64,000 bases of DNA from Acidobacteriota bacterium (GTDB taxonomy: Bacteria > Acidobacteriota > Vicinamibacteria > Vicinamibacterales > Fen-181), in contig PMZR01000063.1 of the NCBI GenBank assembly GCA_003170135.1, positions 30,149-94,148 of the forward strand, in the 5' to 3' direction. A model generated the notes under the pieces. It searched no databases, had not been told where the DNA came from, and worked only from the letters and a program-made list of their open reading frames with translations. Both the position numbers and the translations under genes were made by a program. Shown piece after piece: positions 10,218-19,531 of the stretch (position 1 is the first letter of the stretch; every line of letters begins with the position of its first letter).

Positions 10218-10346
10218 ATGACTGACAAAGATAAGGTCGACAAACCCGATCATCCGCCGCGGCCGGAGCATCCACCGCGGCCTGAACCGCCTGGGCACGA
10301 CAAGCCGCCCAAGCCTCCGCGCCCTCGTGAGGTTGGCGGCCGATGA
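10218..10346 (+). CDS. 42-aa Pro/His/Lys-rich peptide ending in GGR
   Basis: Small reading frame with a good ribosome binding site (GGGAGG, 5 bases before ATG). Its stop codon overlaps the next ATG by four bases (ATGA), so it is translationally coupled to the E2-E1 fusion. It encodes an acidic/basic start (MTDKDKVDKPD), then a repetitive HPPRPE / PPRPEPPGHDKPPKPPRP stretch, and ends REVGGR. The protein is disordered in appearance. Bacterial ubiquitin-like operons encode a small substrate or ubiquitin-like protein upstream of E2/E1, and a C-terminal GG is the expected conjugation signal. Here GG is followed by one Arg, so it would need trimming by the downstream JAB protease. Function not established. 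Confidence 0.6.
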   Translation: MTDKDKVDKPDHPPRPEHPPRPEPPGHDKPPKPPRPREVGGR

Positions 10347-12025
10347 GCCCTTGGTGGGAACGGCGGCCGGAGCGCCTTCAGTCAGAACTGAAGGCGCTCC
10401 GAGACGCCGGCTATGAGCCGGCGGTGCGCGAGAAGGCTCGCGACGAGGAGCGGGTGATCGTCGTGGATCTCCTCGTTCCAGGACCGAACCCTCCCTTGCG
10501 CCTGCACGCGGTCTTTCCGGATTTCTATCCGTACCTCAAACCGCAGGTATACGGACCGCCGCATACATTCGCCAGACACCAGAACCCATTTACGGGCGCG
10601 TTGTGTCTGCTAGGCCGATGGACCGGCAATTGGAGCCCCGGCGACGACACGCTCGCAGGGATCTTGGAAACACAGTTGCCGGAGCTGATTCGAGCGAACG
10701 CGGTGCCGGACCCGATCGAAGCGGGCATCCGAGAGGAGCCGCAAGGGGAACCGTTTAGCGACTACTACCCGAAGACCGCTCAATCCGTCTGCCTGGTCGA
10801 TGGGGCGTGGGACCTCGGTGCGGTGACTCAGGGCCAAGCGACCGTGAAGTTCAGCGAGGTCGCCGACGGAATCCGGGTGTTGGTGCTCCAGCTTCGGGAT
10901 CCGGACGGTCGGACCCTCGTGTCGCTAGCGGACGAGATTCAGGCGGCGGAACCAGGGACCATCGGTGCGGGGCGATGGGTTCGGCTTGAGCAACCAATTC
11001 CGGTGTCTGATGCGGACGAGTTCAACCGTGCCTTGGTCCGCGCAGTGAAACGGCTCGGTGTCCGGCAGGCTGTCGGGAAGCACGAGTTCATCCTTGTTGG
11101 CTTTCCTGAAGAGACGCAGTACCGAACGTGGCGACAGGGCTGGATCTTGCTCCTTCGACAGTTCCGGCCAGGGGCGAATCCGAGATGCCACTTAGTGAGA
11201 GTGAGCCGTGCTGGCGAAGGCGACATGGCTGCCCGTGTGCCCGAGACCCAGGCGCTACGACGGGCGACGGTGACGATCGTGGGAGCCGGATGCGTGGGCG
11301 CGCCGATAGCGGTGGAACTGGCGCGAGCGCAGCTCAGAACGCTTCGTATCGTCGATACCGACGTCGTGGAAACAGGGACTATCGTGCGGTGGCCTCTCGG
11401 CCTTCCTGCAGTCGGTCAGTTCAAGGTCCGAGCGTTGGCGGATTTCATTAAGCGGCACTACCCGGGCACGAAGGTCGAGCCCTACCAGCATTTCATTGGA
11501 ACAGCCACCGCCGACCCGGCTGACCGCGGTGAATCCGACATGGATGTCTTGAACCGCCTTCTTGACGGCGCTGACGTCCTCGTCGATGCCACCGCCGAAC
11601 GTGGAATCCAGCGTCTGCTCTCCGATGTCTGCCTCGAGCGTCAGGTGCCGTGCGTTTGTGCGCATGGTACGCAGGGCGGTTGGGGTGGCCAGGTCGTCCG
11701 GTTCGTCAAGGGTCGAACGGGTTGTTGGAGGTGTCTCGAGTTGTTGCAGGACGACCAAACGATCCTGTATCCGCCGCAGGACCCGGCGAGTTTCGTACAA
11801 CCAACAGGGTGCGCAGACCCGACCTTCGTGGGCGCAGCGTTTGATCTGACAGAGATTTCGCTCGCCACCGCTCGAATGGTCGTCTCCACGTTGCGACGTC
11901 TGGACCTGACTTGGGACGTGCAGATCCTCCGCCTCCGCGATGACCGAGGACGTCCAATTCCGGGTACATGGGATGGCTATAGGCTCGTCCACCATCCAGG
12001 CTGCCGACAATGCGCGGCTCAGTGA
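10343..12025 (+). CDS. E2-E1 fusion (Cap2-like ubiquitin-conjugation enzyme)
   Basis: 560-aa protein with an N-terminal E2-like domain, whose candidate catalytic Cys is C88 in TGALCLL. A central linker domain follows, then a C-terminal ThiF/E1 adenylation domain. The E1 nucleotide loop is GAGCVG (residues 314-319), followed by the acidic strand RIVDTDVVE. The usual Asn of the E1 'N..R' motif appears to be Thr here (ETGTIVR). CWRC at 461-464 holds either the catalytic or a zinc-binding Cys. The length and order match Cap2 of type II CBASS, which conjugates the CD-NTase to targets. No CD-NTase is adjacent; the neighbours are a small peptide and a JAB protease. The chemistry is likely, but the substrate is unknown. 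Confidence 0.85.
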   Translation: MSPWWERRPERLQSELKALRDAGYEPAVREKARDEERVIVVDLLVPGPNPPLRLHAVFPDFYPYLKPQVYGPPHTFARHQNPFTGALCLLGRWTGNWSPGDDTLAGILETQLPELIRANAVPDPIEAGIREEPQGEPFSDYYPKTAQSVCLVDGAWDLGAVTQGQATVKFSEVADGIRVLVLQLRDPDGRTLVSLADEIQAAEPGTIGAGRWVRLEQPIPVSDADEFNRALVRAVKRLGVRQAVGKHEFILVGFPEETQYRTWRQGWILLLRQFRPGANPRCHLVRVSRAGEGDMAARVPETQALRRATVTIVGAGCVGAPIAVELARAQLRTLRIVDTDVVETGTIVRWPLGLPAVGQFKVRALADFIKRHYPGTKVEPYQHFIGTATADPADRGESDMDVLNRLLDGADVLVDATAERGIQRLLSDVCLERQVPCVCAHGTQGGWGGQVVRFVKGRTGCWRCLELLQDDQTILYPPQDPASFVQPTGCADPTFVGAAFDLTEISLATARMVVSTLRRLDLTWDVQILRLRDDRGRPIPGTWDGYRLVHHPGCRQCAAQ

Positions 12026-12498
12026 GGCGGCTTTGGCTGGCGGCGTCGGTGGAGCACGCCGTACTGCACGAAGCGGCGTCAGCGGATCCCAATGAGACCG
12101 GCGGAATTCTGCTTGGCTATCAGACATCAGCGGGCAGGGTGACGGTTGTCACTGATGTGAGAAGCGCAGGACCCGACGCCCGCCACTCCCGATTCTCGTT
12201 CGTCCCAGATTACGACCACGACGAGCGTGAGGCAGAGGAGGTCGCGCGGCAGAGCTGCGGTGTCGTGAGCTACGTAGGGGACTGGCATACGCACCCCGGC
12301 GCCACATCTGCGACGCTCAGCGCGAAGGACAGATTCACGCTCAAGACCATTGCCAAGCAGTCGGGTGGCAGCTTACACGAGCCGGTTATGCTGGTTGTCG
12401 CCGGTGATTGGAAACGGATGCTCGCAGCCTGGCAGTTGATTGCCAACGTGCTCCATAGCCGAATCGTGTCCATCGAAATCGTGAGATTCGACGGGTAA
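12010..12498 (+). CDS. JAB/JAMM metallopeptidase (Cap3-like deconjugase)
   Basis: 162-aa zinc peptidase of the Mov34/MPN/JAMM family. All catalytic elements are present: Glu29 in NETGG, the histidine pair in DWHTHPG (H93, H95), then Ser104 and Asp107 in LSAKD. The reading frame overlaps the end of the E2-E1 gene by 16 bases, so the two proteins are made together. In CBASS type II, the equivalent protein Cap3 removes or processes conjugates. Here it could trim the GGR tail of the upstream 42-aa peptide or cleave it from targets. The family and active site are seen directly; the substrate is inferred. Confidence 0.88.
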   Translation: MRGSVRRLWLAASVEHAVLHEAASADPNETGGILLGYQTSAGRVTVVTDVRSAGPDARHSRFSFVPDYDHDEREAEEVARQSCGVVSYVGDWHTHPGATSATLSAKDRFTLKTIAKQSGGSLHEPVMLVVAGDWKRMLAAWQLIANVLHSRIVSIEIVRFDG

Positions 12499-12878
12499 AA
12501 CCAAGCGAGGTGAATCTCCGCGCGGACTCCCGGCCCACGGGGTGCTGAGCGTGAGCGATAGCCACACAGCCGAGGTGTTGCAACCCCGCGAACGGCCCGT
12601 ACCGTCGCCGTGTTTGAGAGGTTGTTGCGAATCCGCCCGAAGTGCTCGTCGTCGTCGTATGTCCCCGCGAGATGCCACAGGTTAGCTTAGCCAGCGCAGC
12701 CAACGGGTAGAGGACCGGTCGAACTGCGAATTCGAGCGTCGGCGCGATCCCTGCCCATGCTCCTCCTTGACTCCGGTCCAACGAGGCGCCACTATCCTCT
12801 GGCGCCTAAACGGGCTCTGCCATCCAACGAGATGGCGCGTCCCCTGAGCCTGTCCGGCGCCTTGGTCGGTGACCTCCC
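12499..12878 (+). other. intergenic region, no gene seen
   Basis: 380 bases between the JAB gene and the next cassette, without a convincing reading frame in either direction. It probably separates two transcription units. Confidence 0.4.
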
Positions 12879-13058
12879 ATGTCACAGCAGACTGGCACAA
12901 TACGTTACGACTCCGCTGACGCGTCCCAGCAGGGCAACGGCGGGCCGGGCTCCTCCGACGTGAGCGCCGAACAGATGTTTCGGATCAAGATCTGCGCAGT
13001 TCAGGAGCACCTCAATGGCGAGAGCGCGGGCGCGGCACGGGCGTCGAACACCGAATAG
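12879..13058 (+). CDS. possible 59-aa protein before the SbcD-like gene
   Basis: A 60-codon frame beginning MSQQTGTIRYDS and ending ARASNTE, 18 bases before the start of the nuclease gene. The middle part (SAEQMFRIKICAVQEHLNG) looks protein-like rather than like random GC-rich translation. No good ribosome binding site is visible, and no family was recognised. It is listed because its spacing fits an operon leader gene; it may be spurious. Confidence 0.35.
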   Translation: MSQQTGTIRYDSADASQQGNGGPGSSDVSAEQMFRIKICAVQEHLNGESAGAARASNTE

Positions 13059-13076
13059 CCGCCAGGGAGGCGGGGA

Positions 13077-14354
13077 ATGAGCCATCTCACCTTCATACAT
13101 GCCGCCGACCTTCACCTGGACACGCCCTTCGAGGGACTCGGACGCCTGGCGCCAGAAATCGCCGAGGTGCTTCGGGACTCATCGCTGGCCGCCTGGGACG
13201 CGCTCGTCACGCTCTGTATCCAGCGCGAGGCGGGGCTGCTCCTCCTCGCAGGCGACATCTACGACGGCGAGGAGCGTGGCATCCGGGCGCAACTGCGCTT
13301 CCTTCGCGGCCTCGAACGCCTGTCCGAGCGCGGTGTTCGTGTGCTCGTTGCCCACGGTAACCACGACCCTCACGACGGCAGGTGGTCCGCCATCCGCGAG
13401 TGGCCGACGCACGTGACCGTCTTCGGGCACAGGGCCGTAGAGACGTTCCCGGTCGTCGATGACGAGGGCCACCAGGTGGCCGTCGTTCAGGGGATCAGCC
13501 ACGCGTCGCGGACGGTCACCGAAAACCTTGCCCTCCGGTTCCGGCGCACGTCAGAGCCGTTCCCTCAGTTCGGGCTGCTCCACTGCAACGCCGACCAGGA
13601 CCCGTATCACCCCGCCTATGCGCCGTGCACGCTCGACGACCTGCGCGCCGCGGGCATGGATTACTGGGCGCTCGGCCACATCCACCGTCACCGCGTGCTG
13701 TCGGCCGGCGACCCGTGGGTGGTGTACGCGGGAAGCCTCCAGGGACGCAGCCTCAAGCCGGGCGAGGTGGGCGTCAGGGGCGTGGTCGTGGGCAGCGTGG
13801 CAGGCGGCCGCGTGTCGGACATCGAGTTCGTCCCCGCGCCCCATGTGCGGTTCGCCGAGCTGGAGGTGGAAATCCGGGACGTCGCTGACACGCCGCGGTT
13901 GCTCGACCGGATGGAAGAAGAAGCACAGGCCGCGATGGAAGAAGGGCTGGCCGTGGGGCTGGTGGCTCGGGTGAAGCTCGTCGGGCGGGGGCCGCTTCAC
14001 GGCGACCTCGCTGCTCCTGAGCGCCTCGCTGACTTGCTGAAGACCATGCGCGAGGAGGCGCGGGAGCGCACGCCGTTTCTCTGGTGGAGCGGCCTCGTGT
14101 CGGCAACACGGCCGGACCTCGACCGCGACGCCATCCGACGGCGCGGTGATTTCTCCGCGGAGCTTCTTCAGCTGACGGACAGGCTTCGGGAAGACGAAGA
14201 GGCCTTGTCACGGTTGGCGCAGCAGGAGGAAGCGGCGCTCCAGGCCGGCGGTGTGAGGAAGCTGGTCGCCCGGGTTCAAGACGAACCGAAACATCTGCTC
14301 GACGATGCCGAGACGCTCGCCCTGGAGCGTCTCGAGGCGAGGAGCGAGCAATGA
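13077..14354 (+). CDS. YhaO/SbcD-like DNA repair metallophosphoesterase
   Basis: 425-aa calcineurin-like phosphoesterase of the Mre11/SbcD/YhaO group. Metal ligands are visible in order: ADLHLD (motif I), AGDIYDG (II), HGNHDPH (III), GLLHCN (IV) and GHIHRH (V). It starts at an ATG with GGGAGG 7 bases upstream and overlaps the next gene by four bases. It should form a nuclease complex with the following YhaN/SbcC-type ATPase and cut DNA ends. Its place inside a defence island suggests degradation of foreign or damaged DNA rather than the housekeeping SbcCD role, though this is an inference. Confidence 0.9.
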   Translation: MSHLTFIHAADLHLDTPFEGLGRLAPEIAEVLRDSSLAAWDALVTLCIQREAGLLLLAGDIYDGEERGIRAQLRFLRGLERLSERGVRVLVAHGNHDPHDGRWSAIREWPTHVTVFGHRAVETFPVVDDEGHQVAVVQGISHASRTVTENLALRFRRTSEPFPQFGLLHCNADQDPYHPAYAPCTLDDLRAAGMDYWALGHIHRHRVLSAGDPWVVYAGSLQGRSLKPGEVGVRGVVVGSVAGGRVSDIEFVPAPHVRFAELEVEIRDVADTPRLLDRMEEEAQAAMEEGLAVGLVARVKLVGRGPLHGDLAAPERLADLLKTMREEARERTPFLWWSGLVSATRPDLDRDAIRRRGDFSAELLQLTDRLREDEEALSRLAQQEEAALQAGGVRKLVARVQDEPKHLLDDAETLALERLEARSEQ

Positions 14355-17300
14355 AGATCCGCGGCTGGCAGGTCGAAGGGTTCGGCGTCTTGTCCAACTA
14401 CCACATCGCGGACCTCCCGGATGGCCTCGTGCTGGTACACGGGCCAAACGAGGCCGGCAAGAGCACCTTGCTCTCCTTTCTGCGCGGTGTGCTGTTCGGG
14501 TTTCCGGACCGGCGCGGCAACGAACCGCTTTATCCGCCGCTGCGCGGCGGTCGTCATGGCGGCGCGCTGCTCCTGGAAGGTCCTGACGGCGTCTATCGCG
14601 TTGACCGGTCCGGCGGCCGTCGTGGGCCGCTCGCCATCGTCAGGCCAGACGGTGCGGAGGGCAGCGAGAACGACCTGCAGCAACTCCTCGGCGGCGCCGA
14701 CCGGCAGCTCTTCCGGTCCGTGTTTGCCTTCAGCCTCCAGGAACTGGCGAGCATGGAGACGCTGTCGTCTGACCAGGTTCGCGCCCGCATCTTCTCCGCC
14801 GGCATCGCGGGCGCTGGACGGTCGGCGCGCGAGGTCATCGAGGAGCTGCAGAAGGAAGCAACATCGCTCTTGAGCGCGCGATCGGGGCGGATCCGGGAGC
14901 TGGTCAAAGAGGCGCAATCGCTATCGGACCAGATCGGGGCGGCGGTCCGGCGAGCGTCCGATTACACCGAGTCAGTCCGGCAGGAGGAAGACGCCCAGGT
15001 CGAGGTCGGCCGGCTTCTCACCGCGGTTATGCGCGCCGAAGCGAACGAGCGGCGAGCGAAGACGCTGATCGACTTGTGGCCGACCGAATCGAAGCGGAAG
15101 GAGGCGTTGAAATCGCTCGAGGGCCTGCCCGAGGTCATCTCCTTCCCTGCCGACCCGGAGGCGCGGCTCGCGACGGCGCTCGGCGACGTTCGGACGGCCG
15201 GGGAGTCGTTCGCCGATACCGAACAGGCACGGCAGCGACTGCGGGAGCAGCGCCACGGAATTGAAGTAGACGAGCACCTGCCGCCGGTCGCAGCCACGGC
15301 CGCGGATCTGGTGGCCGAATGCGCAGCCCATCGTGAGCACCTCGCGCGCATAGCGGATGTCGTCGCCGAAGTGCGCCAGCACGACGACGGGATAGGCGAC
15401 GTGCTGCACGGGCTCGGCCCGGCCTGGGACGAGCCGCGGCTGGCCTCGCTCGACACGTCGTTGCCGGCGACGGAGGAGGTTCGCGGCTGGCAGCAACGCC
15501 TGGAGAAAACCAGTCGCGAAGCGGAGTCTGCGGCATCCGCCCTCGCGTCGTTCGACCGGCGCGTGGCCCGGGTTGAGGCGGCGCTCGAGCGGATCGGCGC
15601 CGAGTTCGACGGACGCGAAGATCAACTCACCGAGGACTGGGTCCGTGCGGTGTCCGCTCGCCTCGCTGCAGCGGCGGACGACATCACCGCCTTGGAGAGT
15701 GAGAGTGGCGCGTCCGAGCTGGTGTTCAACGCAAGGTCGGTAGAAACGGCGGCGGCGGCACTCGCCGCCGCCCGGCAGGAGTGCGCGCGCCTGCGCACCA
15801 TCGCCGACGATGCGACTGAACGCTCGCGGGCAATCGTGGTCAACGGCAGGCTTGCCTCTCTGCAGGAGCAGGCGACCGAGGCGGCGCGACACGTGGAGGT
15901 GGAACGCCAGCGGCTTCGCGACATCGAGAGCCAGGAAGCCACAGTGCGGGAACGGCGCGAAGCGGTGGAGCGCGGAATCCGGGACCTGGGCCCCGGCTGG
16001 GACGAAGGCCGTGTAGTCGCTGTCGCGTCCGACTTTGTGCAGATTCAGCAGGCGCGTGAGTTCGCGGCACGGATGACGGACAACCGGGAGCATCTCACTG
16101 GCGCGCAGCGCGAACTCGATCACGTGGGAAAAGGGCGTTCGGCGCGCGAGAAGGACCTCCAGCGGTTGCAGGGTGAGCTGAACGCCAAGGAGCCGACGTC
16201 CTTGGAAACGCTGGAGAGCCAGAACCGCGCCCTTCGGCGGCTCCGCGCGACACTGGCCGAACTCGCGGGAATCGCGGGCGCCCGTGGTGTGGAAGAGCGA
16301 GCGAGGGCCGAGGCCGCCCGCGAAGAAGCCCCGGTGTCAGTCAATGCCGGCTGGCTGCCATGGGTGGCCGGCCTGATGGCGGTTGTCCTCGCGTTGCTGG
16401 CAACGTGGCGGCTCCTTGCGCGGGACCTCGCCGGAGGCGCGTCGCTCGCGGCTGCCTTCGTCGTGACTGCGGCGCTTGCGTTCGGGCTTCGGTCCCTGGC
16501 CTCACGTGCCCGGCCTGCCACTGACGGCGCATCTCGCCGGCAGCATCGTCTCGAAGAGATCGGGCGGCGCATTATGGACCTGGAGAGACGTACTGCGCAG
16601 GTGAACCGCGCAACCGAGGAGGACGCGCGCAGCCTGGGCCTGCCGGACCTGCCCACCCTCGAGCAGGTCGAGGACCGTCAGGGGCAGTGGGCCGGCGAGC
16701 GAGACGCGAGACGTCGCCGCGACGACCTCGCCGCGGACGCCGGTGGGCTGGCAGAGGAACTCAAGAGCTGGCGCGAGTCTGAACTCCGTCGGAAGAAAGA
16801 GCACGATGACGCGGCGGAGCAGGCGGCCAAGACCCTCCGCGAGTGGGAGGCCTGGCTCGGGGCGAAAGGATTGCCCGCCGGGATGACGCCGGACGCGACA
16901 CGCGACCTCCTGCAGCAAGTCCGGTCACTCCAGGAACGGATCGAAGCACGCAACGCGACCGCTGGGCGCCTGCACGGGGAGCGAGCGGCCTGGCAGGCGT
17001 GGAGGACGAGCGCTGAAGGGCTGTTCGCGGCGAGCGGCGATTCGACGGCTACCGGCATCGCCCCGCCGTCGCTCTTCGAACGCGTCCTTAGCCTACAGCG
17101 CAGAAGCACCGAGGAGGCGAAGCGGACACGCGAGCGTACGGCGGTGGAGCACGAGGCCGACAGCTGGCTCGACAAGCTCGCAACCGCACAGGTTGAGATG
17201 TCCAGACTAGAAGGCAACGCACTGTCCGTCGCCCGGGATGCTCACAAAGGCGTCGGCGACCGGTGGCGAAGCGCGCAAGCCACTCGTGGACGCGAGCGAG

Positions 17301-18844
17301 GTCAGGTGGAGACGGTCGGTCAGGAATCGGAGCGCGCAACACGCGAGTGGAACGCGTGGCAAGCGGACCATGGCGTCGATCGCCGAATGTCCCCGGAGGG
17401 CGTACTCGACTTGTTCGGCCAGGTGCGCCGCGGGCACGAGGCAATCGTCCGGCGCGTCCAGGCGGTGCGGACGCTCGAGGCGCTCCGAACGGCAGTCGCA
17501 GGCTGGGAGCAGAGGGTGGCAGACGCGGTGAGCGCCGCCGGCTCGCGGGCACCTGAAGGCACTCCGGACGCGTGGATCGTTGCCATACAGGATCTGGACC
17601 GGCGCTGCCAAGCGGACGCGACTGCGCGGCAGGAGGCTGCCCGGCTTGATGGCGAGATAGCCGATGCCGACTTGGCCTTGGAACGCTCCGGAGTGCGGCG
17701 CAAACGGTGCGCGGAGGCCTTTTCGGCGCTGCTGTTGGAGGCCGGCGTGTCAAGCGAGGCGGAATTCCGGCAACGCCTCGAAACGTATCGCGAGCGCGAA
17801 GCCCTGAAGCGGACGGTTGCAGGTTTCGAAAACCAGATTGCCGCGGTGCTCGGCCGAGGCGACGAAGCAGCCGAGATGCGGGTGGAGCTGAGCTGCGGGC
17901 GCGTCATCGAGTGGACGGCCGACGTGCAGCAATGGACGGTCACCGCGACGGATCTCCGCAGGCAGCATGAAGAGGCCATCCGCCGTCACCAGGACCTGTC
18001 GAACGAGCGGCGCCAAGTTGAGGAGGCGGCGGACGTCGCCGACCTGGAGCTGCAGCATCAGGCCGTGCTCGAGGAACTGGACGCGGCCGTTCACCGGCGG
18101 CGCAGGGTGTCGCTCGCGGAAGCCCTTATCGGCGAGACGCTCCGGGAGTTCGAGCGCACCCGCCAGCCGGCGGTGCTCGCCAAGGCGTCGGAAGTATTCC
18201 AGCGCGTCACCGGTGGGCGGTACTTGCGGGTGATTCAGACCGAGGACGACGAGGGGATCGTCGCGCTCCACCGGTCTGGCACCCGCCGCACGGTCGCCGA
18301 ATTGAGCCGAGGGACGCAGGAACAGCTGTATCTGTCGATGCGGCTAGGCCTCGCCCGGGAGTTCGGCGAGCGCGCGGTGCCTCTGCCACTCGTGATGGAC
18401 GACGTGCTGGTGAATTTCGACGAGTCGCGGGCGCGGCACATGGCGATGGAGTTGATGGCGTTTGCCGAAGACCACCAGGTCTTGCTCTTCACGTGCCACA
18501 CGTTCGTCCGGGAGATGCTGCTCGACCTGGATCCGGACGTTCGCGTGATCGACATGCCCGTCTACGACGTTGCTGACGTGGACTCTCGTCTCACGGAAAG
18601 CGAAGCCGACACTGGTACCCAGGGGCCATCCTCGTTTGCGGGCCCTGCGCTCGAGTCGTCGGTCCTCCACGCCTTGGCCTCGGCAGTCGGCCCATTGTCA
18701 TTGTCCGAGCTTGCGATCGCGCTGGAATGCGACGCCGAGCACGTTCGACGCGTCCTGGCCTCGCTGCGCGACACCAGGCAGGTGGTCATGACCGGCCAGA
18801 AACGGGGTGCGCGGTACGCGCTGCGGCACGAGGAATTGACGTAG
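14351..18844 (+). CDS. YhaN/SbcC-like SMC-type ATPase with membrane hairpin and C-terminal winged helix
   Basis: 1497-aa ABC/SMC-type ATPase. Walker A is GPNEAGKS near residue 35. A very long Arg/Glu-rich coiled coil follows, interrupted at about residues 674-718 by two hydrophobic segments (LPWVAGLMAVVLALLATW and SLAAAFVVTAALAFGL). Membrane segments in the coiled coil are typical of YhaN rather than SbcC. The ABC signature is LSRGTQEQL and Walker B is LVMDDVLVNFD, both near residues 1315-1360. The last 60 residues (LSLSELAIALECDAEHVRR ...) read as a winged-helix domain, unusual for the family. It is coupled by overlap to the YhaO-like nuclease. The pair probably forms a membrane-linked DNA-end nuclease. 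Confidence 0.87.
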   Translation: MKIRGWQVEGFGVLSNYHIADLPDGLVLVHGPNEAGKSTLLSFLRGVLFGFPDRRGNEPLYPPLRGGRHGGALLLEGPDGVYRVDRSGGRRGPLAIVRPDGAEGSENDLQQLLGGADRQLFRSVFAFSLQELASMETLSSDQVRARIFSAGIAGAGRSAREVIEELQKEATSLLSARSGRIRELVKEAQSLSDQIGAAVRRASDYTESVRQEEDAQVEVGRLLTAVMRAEANERRAKTLIDLWPTESKRKEALKSLEGLPEVISFPADPEARLATALGDVRTAGESFADTEQARQRLREQRHGIEVDEHLPPVAATAADLVAECAAHREHLARIADVVAEVRQHDDGIGDVLHGLGPAWDEPRLASLDTSLPATEEVRGWQQRLEKTSREAESAASALASFDRRVARVEAALERIGAEFDGREDQLTEDWVRAVSARLAAAADDITALESESGASELVFNARSVETAAAALAAARQECARLRTIADDATERSRAIVVNGRLASLQEQATEAARHVEVERQRLRDIESQEATVRERREAVERGIRDLGPGWDEGRVVAVASDFVQIQQAREFAARMTDNREHLTGAQRELDHVGKGRSAREKDLQRLQGELNAKEPTSLETLESQNRALRRLRATLAELAGIAGARGVEERARAEAAREEAPVSVNAGWLPWVAGLMAVVLALLATWRLLARDLAGGASLAAAFVVTAALAFGLRSLASRARPATDGASRRQHRLEEIGRRIMDLERRTAQVNRATEEDARSLGLPDLPTLEQVEDRQGQWAGERDARRRRDDLAADAGGLAEELKSWRESELRRKKEHDDAAEQAAKTLREWEAWLGAKGLPAGMTPDATRDLLQQVRSLQERIEARNATAGRLHGERAAWQAWRTSAEGLFAASGDSTATGIAPPSLFERVLSLQRRSTEEAKRTRERTAVEHEADSWLDKLATAQVEMSRLEGNALSVARDAHKGVGDRWRSAQATRGRERGQVETVGQESERATREWNAWQADHGVDRRMSPEGVLDLFGQVRRGHEAIVRRVQAVRTLEALRTAVAGWEQRVADAVSAAGSRAPEGTPDAWIVAIQDLDRRCQADATARQEAARLDGEIADADLALERSGVRRKRCAEAFSALLLEAGVSSEAEFRQRLETYREREALKRTVAGFENQIAAVLGRGDEAAEMRVELSCGRVIEWTADVQQWTVTATDLRRQHEEAIRRHQDLSNERRQVEEAADVADLELQHQAVLEELDAAVHRRRRVSLAEALIGETLREFERTRQPAVLAKASEVFQRVTGGRYLRVIQTEDDEGIVALHRSGTRRTVAELSRGTQEQLYLSMRLGLAREFGERAVPLPLVMDDVLVNFDESRARHMAMELMAFAEDHQVLLFTCHTFVREMLLDLDPDVRVIDMPVYDVADVDSRLTESEADTGTQGPSSFAGPALESSVLHALASAVGPLSLSELAIALECDAEHVRRVLASLRDTRQVVMTGQKRGARYALRHEELT

Positions 18845-18955
18845 ACGCAAACCAGTCAACATCCGCCGGTTCAAGGGTCTGGAGTCCGGCCACTTCGCGC
18901 CGCTCACGAGCGACGTGCGCGTCGCCCGAAGAAGGGTCTACGGAGAGGTTCGACC

Positions 18956-19417
18956 ATGAACATCAGCAGAGAAGACCTTGACGCGCGTGAGTTTCGGCGC
19001 GCCGGTACCGTCTACCCTGACGCAAGCAGTATCCTTCGCGTGGAGATGGAGAACGGGTGGGATGTCCCTGGGTGGGTCACGTACATCATGGTCGTTGACG
19101 GGGAGTTCAAGAAGGCCGGCAAGACGGGGGACGGAGAATCGACGCTCAAGGGCCGCATGTCTTCCACCTTCCAGGCGCTTCGTCAGGTCATCGCCGGTCC
19201 ACCTGCCAACCGGCCGCCTGCGCGGTGGCGTTCCAGGCCTTTGGACCCCTTCAAGCAAAATGGGCCAGCCGCGATCCTCGCGCAGCAGCAGATCGAGTTG
19301 TGGGCAAAGAGGCAGCCCACCCGCGAGCGGACCATTTCGGAAGAGACCGAGCTGAACGAGCACTATCGTGGTGAATGGACGAAGGAAGGATGGACGAAGG
19401 ACGGCAGGCGGCGATGA
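18956..19417 (+). CDS. possible GIY-YIG-type nuclease
   Basis: 153-aa protein. The segment WVTYIMVVDGEFKKAGKTGD resembles the GIY-YIG beta-hairpin, with Y in the first strand and AGKTG in the second. Further on, ETELNEHYRGEW resembles the Glu-containing helix of the family (E then N/Y). It starts at ATG 18956 after GGAGAGG. The gene is 111 bases after the YhaN-like gene and precedes a VRR-NUC-like nuclease, so a nuclease role would fit. The match is by pattern only and could be wrong. Confidence 0.5.
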   Translation: MNISREDLDAREFRRAGTVYPDASSILRVEMENGWDVPGWVTYIMVVDGEFKKAGKTGDGESTLKGRMSSTFQALRQVIAGPPANRPPARWRSRPLDPFKQNGPAAILAQQQIELWAKRQPTRERTISEETELNEHYRGEWTKEGWTKDGRRR

Positions 19418-19531
19418 GCATGATGAGTCGTGAGCACTTCGAAAACACGCATATTGTCCGCTGGAGCGCACCCACGCGCGGCAGATGCGGGAAGTGGCGG
19501 TCGCGCGAACTGCCTATCGATGCGAGGAGAG

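Noticed and set aside
10343..12498. Type II CBASS assignment of the E2-E1/JAB genes
   Set aside because: No CD-NTase is adjacent; the only CD-NTase is 22 kb away in a type III operon with its own regulators.
14593..17979. Long antisense frames opposite the YhaN-like gene
   Set aside because: They are Arg/Ser/Ala-rich shadows from GC-rich codons and have no domain or RBS.
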